Origin: Rufibacter hautae
GTDB taxonomy: Bacteria; Bacteroidota; Bacteroidia; Cytophagales; Hymenobacteraceae
Direction of reading: 5' to 3'
Length of the DNA stretch: 64,000 nucleotides
Assembly (NCBI RefSeq): GCF_008271695.1
Contig: NZ_VKKY01000001.1
Location: 1 to 64,000 of the forward strand
Made by a program: the position numbers and the translations under genes. The stretch's first letter is position 1; each line of letters begins with the position of its first letter. Positions 7,686-15,874 of this stretch are shown one piece after another. The notes beneath the pieces were generated by a model. It saw only the letters and a list, made by a program, of their open reading frames with translations, searched no databases and was not told where the DNA came from.

Positions 7686-9014
7686 TTGAATATCACCCTC
7701 AATCAAACCGATGGCCAGAATGCCAGCCTAAAAGTTAGCCTGCAAGAGGCCGACTACGCCGCCCGTGTAGACGAGCAAATCAAAGAATACAGCAAGAAAG
7801 CCAACATCAAAGGTTTCCGCCCGGGTAAGGTTCCTGCTGGTTTGATCCGTAAGATGTACGGCAAAGGCATTTTGGTAGAGTCCATCAACCAGTTGCTGCA
7901 CGAGTCTGTAAACAACTACATCAAAGACAACAAACTGCGTATCCTGGGCGAGCCGCTCCCGGATCGTCAGGATGAGAACGCCATTGACTGGGACAACCAG
8001 AAAGAATTTGAATTCAGCTATGCCGTGGGCTTGCTGCCAGAGTTTGAGCTGCCTTTGAACGAGGTGTCTGTCCAGAAATATGACATCGAGGTGGACCAAA
8101 CCACAGTTGACGAGGCTTACGAGCAGATGCAGCGCCAGTTTGGACAAACTACCAACCCTGAGGTTTCTGAGGCCAACGATTACCTGTACGGCGACCTGAA
8201 GCAAGTAGACGGTGAGTTTGAGACTAAGACCCTGTTGCCTATCAACAAAGTGGTAGCTGGTGTGGAGACGTTTGTGGGCGTGAAGCCAGGTGACACCATC
8301 ACCTTTGACATCCGCGAAGCGTTTGGCGATGATGCCGCTTTGGCCCACGTAACCGGCTTAAGCAAAGACGTTACCAAAGACCTGAATGGCCAATTCACGT
8401 TCACGGTAGAGAAAATCAACCGCACAGAGCCAGCCGAGATGAACCAGGAGTTCTTCGACAAGATCTTCGGGCAAGGCAACGTGACCACGCAGGAAGAGTT
8501 TGACGCCAAAGTACGCGAGGTGATCAAAGAGAACTATGACCGTGAGGCCGTAAACGTGCTGGACCGCGACGTGATAGACCAACTGGTGGAGAAATCTTCC
8601 ATTGAGATCCCTACTGAGTTCTTCAAGCGCTGGTTAGCCGATACGAACGAAGGCAAAATCACCACGGAGCAGATTGACGAGTTCTACGACCAGTATGTGA
8701 AAGAGCTGAAGTGGTCTATGATCCGCAACAAAGTGGTGGAAGAGAATGACATCAAAGTAGCCAATGAAGATGTGGTGAACAGCGCGCGTCAGAAAATGAT
8801 GGCTCAGTTCAACATGCCAGAGGTGCCAGAAGAAATGGAAGCCACCTTCAACAACTTCCTGGACAACCACTTGAAGCAAAACAACGGCCGTAACTTCGTG
8901 AATGAGTACGAGGCGCTGGTAGCTGAGAGAGTGCTGGAGTTTGTGAAAGACAAAATCACCATCACAGAAAACACCGTATCTGCTGAGGAATTCCGCAACA
9001 AAGTAGGCGCGTAA
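7686..9014 (+). CDS. tig: Trigger factor, ribosome-bound chaperone
   Basis: Binds the ribosomal tunnel exit and folds nascent chains. 442 residues. The ribosome-docking loop is clear (KGFRPGKVP, about 40-48), followed by a diverged peptidyl-prolyl isomerase domain and a long helical C-terminal chaperone domain. The start appears to be TTG at 7686: the encoded N-terminus MNITLNQ matches the first beta strand expected in the family and no nearby ATG preserves it. A TAGCTTTG string overlaps this TTG, but a promoter there would initiate inside the gene, so it is probably chance. It is followed by clpP and clpX in the common tig-clpP-clpX order, each with its own terminator. Confidence 0.95.
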   Translation: MNITLNQTDGQNASLKVSLQEADYAARVDEQIKEYSKKANIKGFRPGKVPAGLIRKMYGKGILVESINQLLHESVNNYIKDNKLRILGEPLPDRQDENAIDWDNQKEFEFSYAVGLLPEFELPLNEVSVQKYDIEVDQTTVDEAYEQMQRQFGQTTNPEVSEANDYLYGDLKQVDGEFETKTLLPINKVVAGVETFVGVKPGDTITFDIREAFGDDAALAHVTGLSKDVTKDLNGQFTFTVEKINRTEPAEMNQEFFDKIFGQGNVTTQEEFDAKVREVIKENYDREAVNVLDRDVIDQLVEKSSIEIPTEFFKRWLADTNEGKITTEQIDEFYDQYVKELKWSMIRNKVVEENDIKVANEDVVNSARQKMMAQFNMPEVPEEMEATFNNFLDNHLKQNNGRNFVNEYEALVAERVLEFVKDKITITENTVSAEEFRNKVGA

Positions 9015-9038
9015 GCGGTACTACTTCCTAGAAACAGA

Positions 9039-9068
9039 AAAGTCCTTACCTACAGTAAGGACTTTTTT
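9039..9068 (+). terminator. Terminator after tig
   Basis: AGTCCTTAC (9041-9049) and GTAAGGACT (9055-9063) form a 9-bp stem with a 5-nt loop and a run of six T. Confidence 0.85.
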
Positions 9069-9188
9069 GTTTCCAATAGGTACTTCGCGGCACGAATAAA
9101 AGAGCACATCTTCCCTGAAAGGAAGTGGACGTTAGTGGTGAAAAACAGCATGGAGGGTATTCTTCACGAAAATCCTTTATCTTGAACC

Positions 9189-9226
9189 GCGGTACGCACC
9201 TGGCGGTACGCAAAAGACGGCACGCA
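9189..9226. repeat. Three phased 10-bp direct repeats
   Basis: GCGGTACGCA at 9189-9198 and again at 9203-9212, and ACGGCACGCA at 9217-9226, each starting 14 bp after the last. This could be an operator for a regulator of clpP or chance in GC-rich sequence. Confidence 0.4.
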
Positions 9227-9313
9227 TTGGCCCTCCCCGGGCATGAACTCAGAGAAGTAGAGAGAACGCCTCCTGCCCCGTCATCGGCCATAATGGCAGT
9301 AAAAACCCATTAT

Positions 9314-9353
9314 TTGTTTTTGGCCTGATTTTAGGAAAACAACCCCAGAACGG
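9314..9353. repeat. Interspersed 39-bp palindrome, copy 3
   Basis: TTGTTTTTGGCC left arm, centre TTTTAGGAAAA, right arm ending AGAACGG. The right-arm GGC is degenerate. Confidence 0.6.
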
Positions 9354-9433
9354 GTAAACCCAGTTTGCCCTGTCTGGTTATTCTTGTAACCATCGCGTTT
9401 CTTTTTAAGTTAAGGCATCTAAACAGAACCCTT

Positions 9434-10132
9434 ATGTATACTAAAGACGAATTCAGAAAATTTGCCGTGCACGGCTTGGGCATGAGTGGCCTGGGCGTTG
9501 ACCAATACCTCACCCACATTGAAAGCAAAACCAGCATGCAGCCTACCAGCATGACGCGTTCTGTGATTGAGGAAAGACCTACCAATTTCCGTGAGATTGA
9601 CGTATTCTCCCGCCTAATGGTAGACCGTATCATTTTCCTGGGCACCCAGGTAGATGATTATATCGCCAACATCATCACTGCCCAGTTGCTGTTCCTGGAG
9701 AGTGTGGATTCCAAGAAGGACATTTTGCTGTACATCAACAGCCCGGGTGGGTCTGTGTACGCTGGTCTGGGAATCTATGACACCATGCAGTATGTGCAGC
9801 CGGACGTAGCCACCATCTGTACCGGTTTGGCAGCCTCCATGGGTGCGGTGTTGCTTTGCGGCGGCGCCAAAGACAAGCGCTCTGCCCTTCCGCACGCCCG
9901 CGTGATGATTCACCAACCAATGGGTGGAACCCAGGGTCAGGCCTCAGACATTGAGATCACCGCCCGCGAGATCCTGAAGCTGAAGAAAGAGCTGTACGAG
10001 ATCATCTCCAGCCACAGCGGTAAGTCAGTGGAACAAGTAGACAAAGACAGCGACCGTGACTACTGGATGATTGCCCAGGAAGCCAAGGAGTACGGTCTTA
10101 TTGACGAGGTATTGACCCGCCATAAAGCATAA
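9434..10132 (+). CDS. clpP: ATP-dependent Clp protease proteolytic subunit
   Basis: The serine peptidase that forms the double-heptamer chamber docked by ClpX. 232 residues from the ATG at 9434, chosen because upstream in-frame sequence is hydrophobic junk unlike the family. The catalytic triad is visible with family spacing: Ser135 in GLAASMGA, His160 in ARVMIHQP and Asp209 in DRDYW. The oxyanion and substrate strand SPGGSV is at 103-108. The N-terminal extension of about 40 residues before SVIEE is longer than in E. coli, as usual in Bacteroidota. It precedes clpX but has its own terminator. Confidence 0.95.
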   Translation: MYTKDEFRKFAVHGLGMSGLGVDQYLTHIESKTSMQPTSMTRSVIEERPTNFREIDVFSRLMVDRIIFLGTQVDDYIANIITAQLLFLESVDSKKDILLYINSPGGSVYAGLGIYDTMQYVQPDVATICTGLAASMGAVLLCGGAKDKRSALPHARVMIHQPMGGTQGQASDIEITAREILKLKKELYEIISSHSGKSVEQVDKDSDRDYWMIAQEAKEYGLIDEVLTRHKA

Positions 10133-10155
10133 GCGAACCGTTTATTCCAACTCTG

Positions 10156-10187
10156 AAAAGGCCTGCTCTGTAGCGGGCCTTTTTTTA
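10156..10187 (+). terminator. Terminator after clpP
   Basis: AAAAGGCCTGCT and AGCGGGCCTTTT form a 12-bp stem (one G-T pair) with a CTGT loop, followed by T residues. Confidence 0.85.
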
Positions 10188-10287
10188 TGGGGCTCCGTTT
10201 TTTCCGGTAGTATTTACTTCAATTAACCAGGCAAAACGGCACTGTAATTCTCATTAATTTCAAAAGGCACTTTCCTGAAAGCCGCCA

Positions 10288-10326
10288 CGTTTTAGGGGTA
10301 TATTCCTGAAAAAAGGCGCAAAACAG
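10288..10326. repeat. Interspersed 39-bp palindrome, copy 4
   Basis: CGTTTTAGGGG left arm, centre ATTCCTGAAAA, right arm AGGCGCAAAACAG. Confidence 0.6.
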
Positions 10327-10511
10327 CGGGCTGGTTCAGCACCTTCAAAGATTTTTTCAGGGTAGGTTTGGGGGTGATTGCAGCTGCTGGGGGCTTCTTC
10401 GTATAGTACAGCGTATTCTGCTTCAATCAGATACAACATATGCTATATTTTATAATACTCTCGCTTCCAACCACTTCCTGACGCATGTTGGATAACTTGT
10501 GCAAAAATATT

Positions 10512-10544
10512 TTGGCGTAGTGCCTAACCAATTTTGTAACTTTG
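10512..10544 (+). promoter_or_regulatory. Promoter of clpX
   Basis: TTG (10512-10514), 22-base spacer, TAACTTTG (10537-10544). Start of transcription expected near 10551, giving a leader of about 46 nt. Confidence 0.6.
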
Positions 10545-10596
10545 TCGTACCCGGCGATCTTCAAGGCCGGATACTACACATCCCACTCTTCGGTTT

Positions 10597-11829
10597 ATGG
10601 CAGAAATAACGTGCTCCTTTTGCGGAAAAAATAAGAAAGAGGTGTCTGTGATGATCTCAGGCATCAATGCGCATATCTGTGAGCGTTGCATTGGACAGGC
10701 GCAGCAGATATTGAATGAGGAGAACCGGTTACGTGCCACCAACCGGGCGCCTAAATTCAACCTGATCAAGCCAAGGGAGATGAAAACCTACCTTGATCAG
10801 TTTGTGGTAGGCCAGGACGAAGCCAAGAAGGTGATGTCTGTAGCGGTGTACAACCACTACAAGCGCCTTATGCAGAAACCCAAAACCGATGACGTGGTGA
10901 TTGAGAAATCCAACATCATCATGGTAGGCGAAACCGGAACCGGTAAAACCTTCCTGGCCCGCATGTTGGCCGGCGTTCTGCAAGTACCGTTCTGTATTGC
11001 GGATGCCACTGTCCTCACCGAGGCCGGTTACGTGGGCGAGGACGTGGAAAGCATCCTGACCCGTCTGCTGCAAGCCGCTGATTACAACGTTGAAGCAGCC
11101 GAGCGCGGCATCGTGTATATTGACGAGATTGATAAAATTGCGCGTAAAAGCGATAACCCTTCTATCACCCGTGATGTGTCTGGGGAAGGCGTACAGCAGG
11201 CTCTCTTAAAACTGTTGGAAGGAACCTCGGTGAACGTTCCGCCACAGGGAGGCCGGAAGCACCCAGAGCAGAAAATGATCTCGGTGAACACGGAGAACAT
11301 CCTGTTCATCTGCGGAGGCGCTTTCGTGGGCATTGACCGCCTCATCAAGAGCCGCCTCAACACCAAGCCCATCGGGTTCTCTTCTACCAACCTGGAGGAG
11401 AAAATGGATACTGAGAACTTCCTGCGCTACATCACCTCCCAAGATTTGAAATCATTCGGTCTGATTCCTGAGTTGATTGGTCGCCTACCGGTGGTGACGC
11501 ATTTGAACCCACTGGATAACGAGACCCTGCGCCTGATCCTCACCGAGCCGAAGAACTCCTTGGTGAAGCAGTACAAGCGCCTGTTTGAGATGGAGAACAT
11601 CAACCTGGAGTTTGCCGAGGAAACCCTGGAGTACATTGTAGAGAAAGCCGCCGAGTACAAATTGGGTGCCCGTGGTCTGCGCTCCATCTGTGAAGGCATC
11701 ATGACCGACGCCATGTTTGACCTCCCTTCTGAGGAACACGAAGGCGGCACCACCGACCTGGTGATCACCCTGGATTACGCCCGCGAAAAGTTTGAGAAAT
11801 CAGCGGTGAAGAAACTGAAAGTAGCTTAA
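10597..11829 (+). CDS. clpX: Clp protease ATP-binding unfoldase ClpX
   Basis: AAA+ unfoldase that recognises tagged proteins and feeds ClpP. 410 residues. The N-terminal zinc-binding domain has Cys6/Cys9 and Cys28/Cys31. Walker A is GETGTGKT (111-118), Walker B is VYIDEIDK (173-180), and arginine-finger and sensor segments follow ([16 protein letters not shown]). Family-typical length and no anomalies. It is expressed from its own promoter and closed by a long hairpin shared with convergent lpxB. Confidence 0.97.
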   Translation: MAEITCSFCGKNKKEVSVMISGINAHICERCIGQAQQILNEENRLRATNRAPKFNLIKPREMKTYLDQFVVGQDEAKKVMSVAVYNHYKRLMQKPKTDDVVIEKSNIIMVGETGTGKTFLARMLAGVLQVPFCIADATVLTEAGYVGEDVESILTRLLQAADYNVEAAERGIVYIDEIDKIARKSDNPSITRDVSGEGVQQALLKLLEGTSVNVPPQGGRKHPEQKMISVNTENILFICGGAFVGIDRLIKSRLNTKPIGFSSTNLEEKMDTENFLRYITSQDLKSFGLIPELIGRLPVVTHLNPLDNETLRLILTEPKNSLVKQYKRLFEMENINLEFAEETLEYIVEKAAEYKLGARGLRSICEGIMTDAMFDLPSEEHEGGTTDLVITLDYAREKFEKSAVKKLKVA

Positions 11830-11840
11830 GGATTTCTTTC

Positions 11841-11904
11841 TAAACCGTAAAAAGCGAAGGCCTCCCCTACTTTGGTAAGGGAGGCCTTCGCTTTTTACGG
11901 TTTA
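11841..11904. terminator. Bidirectional terminator between clpX and lpxB
   Basis: 26-base arms at 11841-11866 and 11879-11904 are exact reverse complements with a 12-nt loop. Genes converge here, so it can stop both. Confidence 0.85.
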
Positions 11905-11943
11905 TTGTTTTAAGCCCAATTTTGAGAAAAGCAGCTTAAATGG
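11905..11943. repeat. Interspersed 39-bp palindrome, copy 5, overlapping the lpxB stop
   Basis: TTGTTTTAAGCCC left arm, centre TTTTGAGAAAA, right arm GCAGCTTAAATGG. Its right arm contains the lpxB stop codon (11936-11938), so the element reaches into the gene end. Confidence 0.7.
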
Positions 11944-13090
11944 CTGTCTTCATAGGTTGGCTAGCCACTTGGGGAGTCTGTTCTCCTTTCAGGTACTGCA
12001 CCATCAGCTTGGCAGCGGTCTGGGATGTATTGAAGTCGCCAATCAGATTCTGCACGTGTTTGTAGCCTTCCAGTTGCGCGGCGCGGCCATTTGGGTTGTT
12101 CAGGATGTTCTTCAGTTCCCGTACCAGGTTCTGCGCGTTCATATCACCCTGGATGAGTTCCGGCACTACTTTGCGCCCGGCAATGAGGTTCACCAAGGAA
12201 ATATAAGGCACTTTGATCACGGCACGGCCAATCCAGTAAGAAACGGCACTGGTACGATAGCACACTACCTGCGGCACGCTGAACATAGCGGTCTCCAGGG
12301 TAGCTGTCCCGGAAGTCACCAAAGCAGCCTCGGCGTTAGCAAGAATATCGTAAGTTTGGTCGTAGACGATCTTGATAAAGGGCTTCCGGTTGAAGTGTTC
12401 GTAGTATTCCCGGTCAAAGTTGCTCACCGCCGCCACCACAAACTGGTAATCCTGGAACGGGGGCAGAATACTAAGCATGATGTAAAGGATGTTCTCTATT
12501 TCCTGCTGCCGGCTACCAGGAAGCACCGCAATAATAGGGCGCTCATCCAGTCCGTTGTCCTTCCGGAAATTGGGGTTAACGGTATGCGCGGCCACGGCAT
12601 CAGAGACCGGGTTGCCCACGTAATCGGTTTTGTAGTCAAACTTCTGGTAGAAGTCCTTCTCAAACGGCATGATCACGAACATCTTGTCCACCAGTTTTTT
12701 GATGGTGTGCACGCGTCCCTGGTTCCAGGCCCAGATTTTAGGGGAAATGTAGTAGAAGACTTTGAGGCCGTGCTCTTTCGCGAACTTCGCGATGCGCATG
12801 TTGAAACCGGCATAATCCACCAGAATCACCACATCGGGCTTATACGCCAGCAGGTCGTCCTGACACTCTTTGAGAAAACGCTTGATCTTGAAAAGGTTCT
12901 TGGCAGCCTCCAGAAAACCCATGAAGGCCATTTCCTGGTAGTGCTTCACCAATTCTGCCCCTGCGGCCTCCATCATGTCGCCGCCCCAGCAGCGGATGTG
13001 CGCGTCTGGATCTTGCTCATGCAATTGCTTGATCAGGTTGGAGGCATGCAGGTCTCCAGAGCGTTCTCCGGCAATAATGTAATATTTCAT
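11936..13090 (-). CDS. lpxB: Lipid-A-disaccharide synthase
   Basis: Condenses UDP-2,3-diacylglucosamine with lipid X to the lipid A disaccharide, at the inner membrane. 384 residues from the ATG at 13090, which gives the family N-terminus MKYYIIAGERSGDLHASNLI; the longer frame adds 21 residues that do not fit. Family motifs seen include SPKIWAWNQGR, GNPVSDA, VLPGSRQQEI and the late SGTATLETA sugar-nucleotide site. The C-terminal few codons are formed by a copy of the interspersed palindrome, so the tail may vary between strains. No other lipid A genes are adjacent. Confidence 0.95.
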   Translation of the reverse strand: MKYYIIAGERSGDLHASNLIKQLHEQDPDAHIRCWGGDMMEAAGAELVKHYQEMAFMGFLEAAKNLFKIKRFLKECQDDLLAYKPDVVILVDYAGFNMRIAKFAKEHGLKVFYYISPKIWAWNQGRVHTIKKLVDKMFVIMPFEKDFYQKFDYKTDYVGNPVSDAVAAHTVNPNFRKDNGLDERPIIAVLPGSRQQEIENILYIMLSILPPFQDYQFVVAAVSNFDREYYEHFNRKPFIKIVYDQTYDILANAEAALVTSGTATLETAMFSVPQVVCYRTSAVSYWIGRAVIKVPYISLVNLIAGRKVVPELIQGDMNAQNLVRELKNILNNPNGRAAQLEGYKHVQNLIGDFNTSQTAAKLMVQYLKGEQTPQVASQPMKTAI

Positions 13091-13249
13091 TGAGTGGTGT
13101 CTGAACAGTAACAGGGCTTGAACAGGAAACAGCCGATATCTTCCTCTAGACACAATGTTTGTGCCAAAACGATTTTAATCCGCTGATATTGTTCTATATA
13201 GATACTTTATCTTGCCTTGTTCTTCCTCCGTTAGTAGTTTGATCGTACG

Positions 13250-13669
13250 TTATTCTCCAAAATATTCCACAAAGTTACGAGGGGTCTCATACAGCTTTAG
13301 ACTGTGCAGCTGCGCGCTGGATGATATACGAGGAATAAGTGGATTGAGGATGTTCCAGAACTCCATAACCAGGTTTTCTGTGCTGGCCAGTTTGCCTTCC
13401 ATGAACGCCACGTCCATGTTCAGGTTTTTATGGTCCACTTTCTTGATGATGTGCTCTCTTATGAGCGTACTCAGCTTCTTTAAATCAATCACGAATCCTG
13501 TATCAGGATCTGGCTTTCCCTTCACCGTTACAATCAGTTCATAGTTGTGCCCGTGCCAGTTGGTGTTTGCACAAGGCCCAAAAACTTCTTTGTTCTTTGC
13601 CAGCGACCAATTGGGATTATGCAGCTTATGCGCCGCGTTGAAATGCTCTAATCTGCTTACGTATACCAT
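13250..13669 (-). CDS. queD: 6-carboxy-tetrahydropterin synthase (QueD/PTPS family)
   Basis: Zinc enzyme of the 6-pyruvoyl-tetrahydropterin synthase fold, normally making 6-carboxytetrahydropterin from dihydroneopterin triphosphate for queuosine and other deazapurines. 139 residues. Zinc ligands are visible as AAHKL (His14) and HGHNY (His40 and His42 region), with the catalytic Cys in GPCANTNW (Cys33). The start is the ATG at 13669, overlapping the stop of the permease gene by one base (TAATG), so translation is coupled. The longer upstream reading frame merely shadows the permease. No other queuosine genes lie here. Confidence 0.9.
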   Translation of the reverse strand: MVYVSRLEHFNAAHKLHNPNWSLAKNKEVFGPCANTNWHGHNYELIVTVKGKPDPDTGFVIDLKKLSTLIREHIIKKVDHKNLNMDVAFMEGKLASTENLVMEFWNILNPLIPRISSSAQLHSLKLYETPRNFVEYFGE

Positions 13670-14676
13670 TAACTGAATCGGTAATTCTTTCTCCGCAGCA
13701 AATATACGAAGAAAGGCACACCAAAGAACGAAGTTACAATACCAACTGGCATGCCGGCCGGCGGATAAATCCACCGGGAAATCAAATCGCAGACCACCAG
13801 AAACAAACCTCCGGCCAGGGCGCAGGCAATCAAGTTGAACCGATTGGTGGTACCCAGCAACGCCCGCGTGATATGCGGTACCATGAGCCCCACAAACCCC
13901 ACCGGTCCCGAGAAGGCCACCGCAAACCCCGTCACCACCGAAATTGCCCCTAGCATAAGCCACCGGATGAGCCGCACGTCCACGCCCAGGGTCTCAGCGC
14001 GGTCGGCGCCTAAGAGCAGCACGCTCAGATGCCGTTGCAGAAAGAAAAACAAGACCAACCCGGCGGCTAGCGCCGTAGCCGGATAACCCAGGTTAGACCA
14101 ATCTGCCTTCTCAAAACCGCCCATGCTCCAGAACACCACCGATTTGAGCTGGCTTTCAGAATCTGACAGAAACATGATGAGGCTGACCAACGCGGTGAGC
14201 AAAGAACTCAGGGCCACCCCCACCAGCAGCATCTGACTGGGAACCAACTGCCCACGCCGTGAGCCCAGCAATACCACTACCAACGTCACCGCAAAAGAAC
14301 CCACCAACGCGAAAAACGGCGGCAGGTACAAGCCCATAAAAGTGAGATCGGTTAAAAGGACAAAACTGAAGGAGGCTCCCAGCGAAGCACCCGAAGCCGT
14401 GCCTAAGAGATAAGGATCTGCCAAGGCGTTGTTCACCAAGGCCTGCATGAGGTACCCGGAAAAAGCCAGCGAAGCGCCCGTTAAAAATGCCAACAATAAG
14501 CGGGGCAAGCGTAAATGGAGGATACTGTAATGCGTGCCGTTTTGGGCATCGTATGCAAAAAGCGCCTCAAAAACGGTTGCATAGGAAGTATCTAAGCTCC
14601 CCACCTTCAACCCCAGGAAAAGCCCCAAGATCAGCAGCACCAGCAATCCCAGCAATATGGGCAGGGCCTTTCTCAC
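13669..14676 (-). CDS. FecCD/BtuC-family ABC transporter permease
   Basis: Inner-membrane permease for vitamin B12, siderophore or haem import. 335 residues with about ten hydrophobic spans. Family motifs include TGASLAFSGYLMQAL near 90-105 and GPVGFVGLMVPHITR in the coupling region. It overlaps the substrate-binding protein gene by 4 bp upstream and queD by 1 bp downstream. No ATPase gene is present next to it, so the ATP-binding subunit is either elsewhere or shared. Confidence 0.92.
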   Translation of the reverse strand: MRKALPILLGLLVLLILGLFLGLKVGSLDTSYATVFEALFAYDAQNGTHYSILHLRLPRLLLAFLTGASLAFSGYLMQALVNNALADPYLLGTASGASLGASFSFVLLTDLTFMGLYLPPFFALVGSFAVTLVVVLLGSRRGQLVPSQMLLVGVALSSLLTALVSLIMFLSDSESQLKSVVFWSMGGFEKADWSNLGYPATALAAGLVLFFFLQRHLSVLLLGADRAETLGVDVRLIRWLMLGAISVVTGFAVAFSGPVGFVGLMVPHITRALLGTTNRFNLIACALAGGLFLVVCDLISRWIYPPAGMPVGIVTSFFGVPFFVYLLRRKNYRFS

Positions 14677-15593
14677 CGCAGGACGGCTTTAAGCTCGGCA
14701 ATGCCCTCCACCACCCGCGGGCTGGGCCGGGACATAAGGTCATCGGTCACGGCAAATATTCTCTTTTGCCGGTAGGCTTTAATGCGGCGCAGCTCGGGGT
14801 ACAAGGAGAAAAACGTCTTTTCCATCTGCTCAAAGCTGCCGCCGATGATCACCTCTGGGTTCATTTTGAGGATATACTCGCGCGTGAGCGCCGGGTAGGG
14901 TTGGGCGAAGACTTCGGTAACGGCGTTCTGGCCCCCGGCGAAGCGGAGTTTATCAGTGAGCAGGGTGTTGCGGCCGAACACGTAGATGGGGTCTTTCCAG
15001 GTGATGGCCAAAACACGAGGTCGGGTACCCGCGGCAGAATCAGCGGCAAGTTGGTTTAAGCGGTCTTGGAGGGAGTCTGCCACGGCATTACCTTTTTCCG
15101 GGCGGTGCAGGAGAAAACCAAGGTTCCGGAGGCCTCGCAGAATATCAGCCACGCTGTCATAGGCTTGGAAATAGATGGGAATGCCTAGTTTCTCTACCTG
15201 CGCCGCCACTTCCATGGAGATGATGCCTTCGGTCGCGAACACCACCTCGGGTTTCAGGGAGATCAGCTTCTCGTAATCCATGGGGTAGTTGTTCACCACG
15301 GGTTTGGTAAGCACGGCTTTCGGAAAATCGCAGTTCTGGGTACGGCCTACAATGGTGGCGGTATCAGCAACGGCGAAAAGCATCTCGGTCATGGAGGGGG
15401 CCAAAGCCATGACGCGGCGCGGCTGCACGGGAAGTTTCACCTTGCGGCCGAGGTCATCGGTGACGGTATGGAACGCAGCAGTAGCCGGGGCAACGGCCTT
15501 TTTAGAATCACAGGCAGAAAACAAGAGGAAGCACCATAGGCCCACAAAGAGCCGTAAGGGAAGCCAGAAAGGCAGGAATTTGGTTTGTTTCAC
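14673..15593 (-). CDS. Periplasmic substrate-binding lipoprotein, BtuF/FepB-like
   Basis: Helical-backbone binding protein for cobalamin or ferric chelates. 306 residues. The leader ends LLFSAC, a lipobox with Cys28. The mature protein shows the class pattern: DDLGRKVKLP, RVMALAPSMTEMLFA, and the second lobe beginning RPRVLAITW. BtuF-like features (APSMTEML) favour a corrinoid, but iron cannot be excluded. The promoter 20 bp upstream leaves no room for a cobalamin riboswitch in the leader. Confidence 0.88.
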   Translation of the reverse strand: MKQTKFLPFWLPLRLFVGLWCFLLFSACDSKKAVAPATAAFHTVTDDLGRKVKLPVQPRRVMALAPSMTEMLFAVADTATIVGRTQNCDFPKAVLTKPVVNNYPMDYEKLISLKPEVVFATEGIISMEVAAQVEKLGIPIYFQAYDSVADILRGLRNLGFLLHRPEKGNAVADSLQDRLNQLAADSAAGTRPRVLAITWKDPIYVFGRNTLLTDKLRFAGGQNAVTEVFAQPYPALTREYILKMNPEVIIGGSFEQMEKTFFSLYPELRRIKAYRQKRIFAVTDDLMSRPSPRVVEGIAELKAVLR

Positions 15594-15611
15594 GAAGCGC
15601 AGATGCTGTAG

Positions 15612-15626
15612 ACTGCCTCAAAGATA
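15612..15626 (-). promoter_or_regulatory. Promoter (-7 element) of the binding-protein/permease/queD operon
   Basis: Minus-strand TATCTTTG (15626-15619), a full match to TAnnTTTG, with initiation expected near 15612. At 19 bases upstream there is TTT rather than TTG. Confidence 0.55.
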
Positions 15627-15675
15627 CAGGATTTGCCCATAGCTTAAACAGCGCGGCCTCCCTCCTGCCCCACTC

Positions 15676-15713
15676 GCATTTAAGCTCCTTTTGGGAAATC
15701 AGCCGCAAAACGA
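15676..15713. repeat. Interspersed 39-bp palindrome, copy 6
   Basis: CGCATTTAAGCTCC left arm, centre TTTTGGGAAA, right arm TCAGCCGCAAAACG. One of two copies in this 280-bp gap. Confidence 0.65.
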
Positions 15714-15736
15714 AAATGGAAGTGCGGAAGAAGTAG

Positions 15737-15775
15737 CTGTTTTACGGGTGTTTTTCGGAAATGAGGCCAGAAACG
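15737..15775. repeat. Interspersed 39-bp palindrome, copy 7
   Basis: CTGTTTTACGGG left arm, centre TTTTTCGGAAA, right arm TGAGGCCAGAAACG. It starts 24 bp after copy 6. Confidence 0.65.
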
Positions 15776-15833
15776 AACATCTGCGTCCTCGGCCGGCACG
15801 TACATCGGGGCGGCCCACAGTTCAAAACTTTCG

Positions 15834-15851
15834 TACCTTTGGGTAGCTTTG
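15834..15851 (+). promoter_or_regulatory. Promoter region of hldD
   Basis: Two -7-like elements, TACCTTTG (15834-15841) and TAGCTTTG (15844-15851). Only a TTC lies at a suitable -33 distance (20 bases before the second). Confidence 0.5.
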
Positions 15852-15874
15852 CACACAACTTAACCTCTGTATAC

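Larger units (their letters stand above)
9069..9433. other. Intergenic region upstream of clpP, 365 bp
   Basis: It holds a set of 14-bp-phased 10-mers (9189-9226) and one 39-bp palindrome (9314-9353). No promoter of the usual form was found close to clpP. Frames through here are short and unconvincing. Confidence 0.5.
10188..10596. other. Intergenic region between clpP and clpX, 409 bp
   Basis: It contains a clear 39-bp palindrome (10288-10326), a longer degenerate relative near 10195-10239, and the clpX promoter at 10512-10544. The clpX leader has a short CCGGC/GCCGG hairpin at about 10551-10570. No gene is seen. Confidence 0.5.

Noticed and set aside
7681-7688. TAGCTTTG as a tig promoter
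   Set aside because: It overlaps the TTG start codon; transcription would start inside the gene, and no TTG lies at the -33 distance.
10195-10239. Further copy of the 39-bp palindrome
   Set aside because: CCGTTTT and AAAACGG arms are present, but length is 45 bp and the centre lacks TTTTCnGAAAA; kept as a possible relative, not counted.
13670-13963. N-terminal extension of queD
   Set aside because: It is the antiparallel-phase shadow of the permease gene, and the ATG at 13669 gives the family-length protein.
14673-15640. Cobalamin riboswitch before the BtuF-like gene
   Set aside because: The promoter -7 element is about 25 bp from the start codon, leaving no room for the aptamer.
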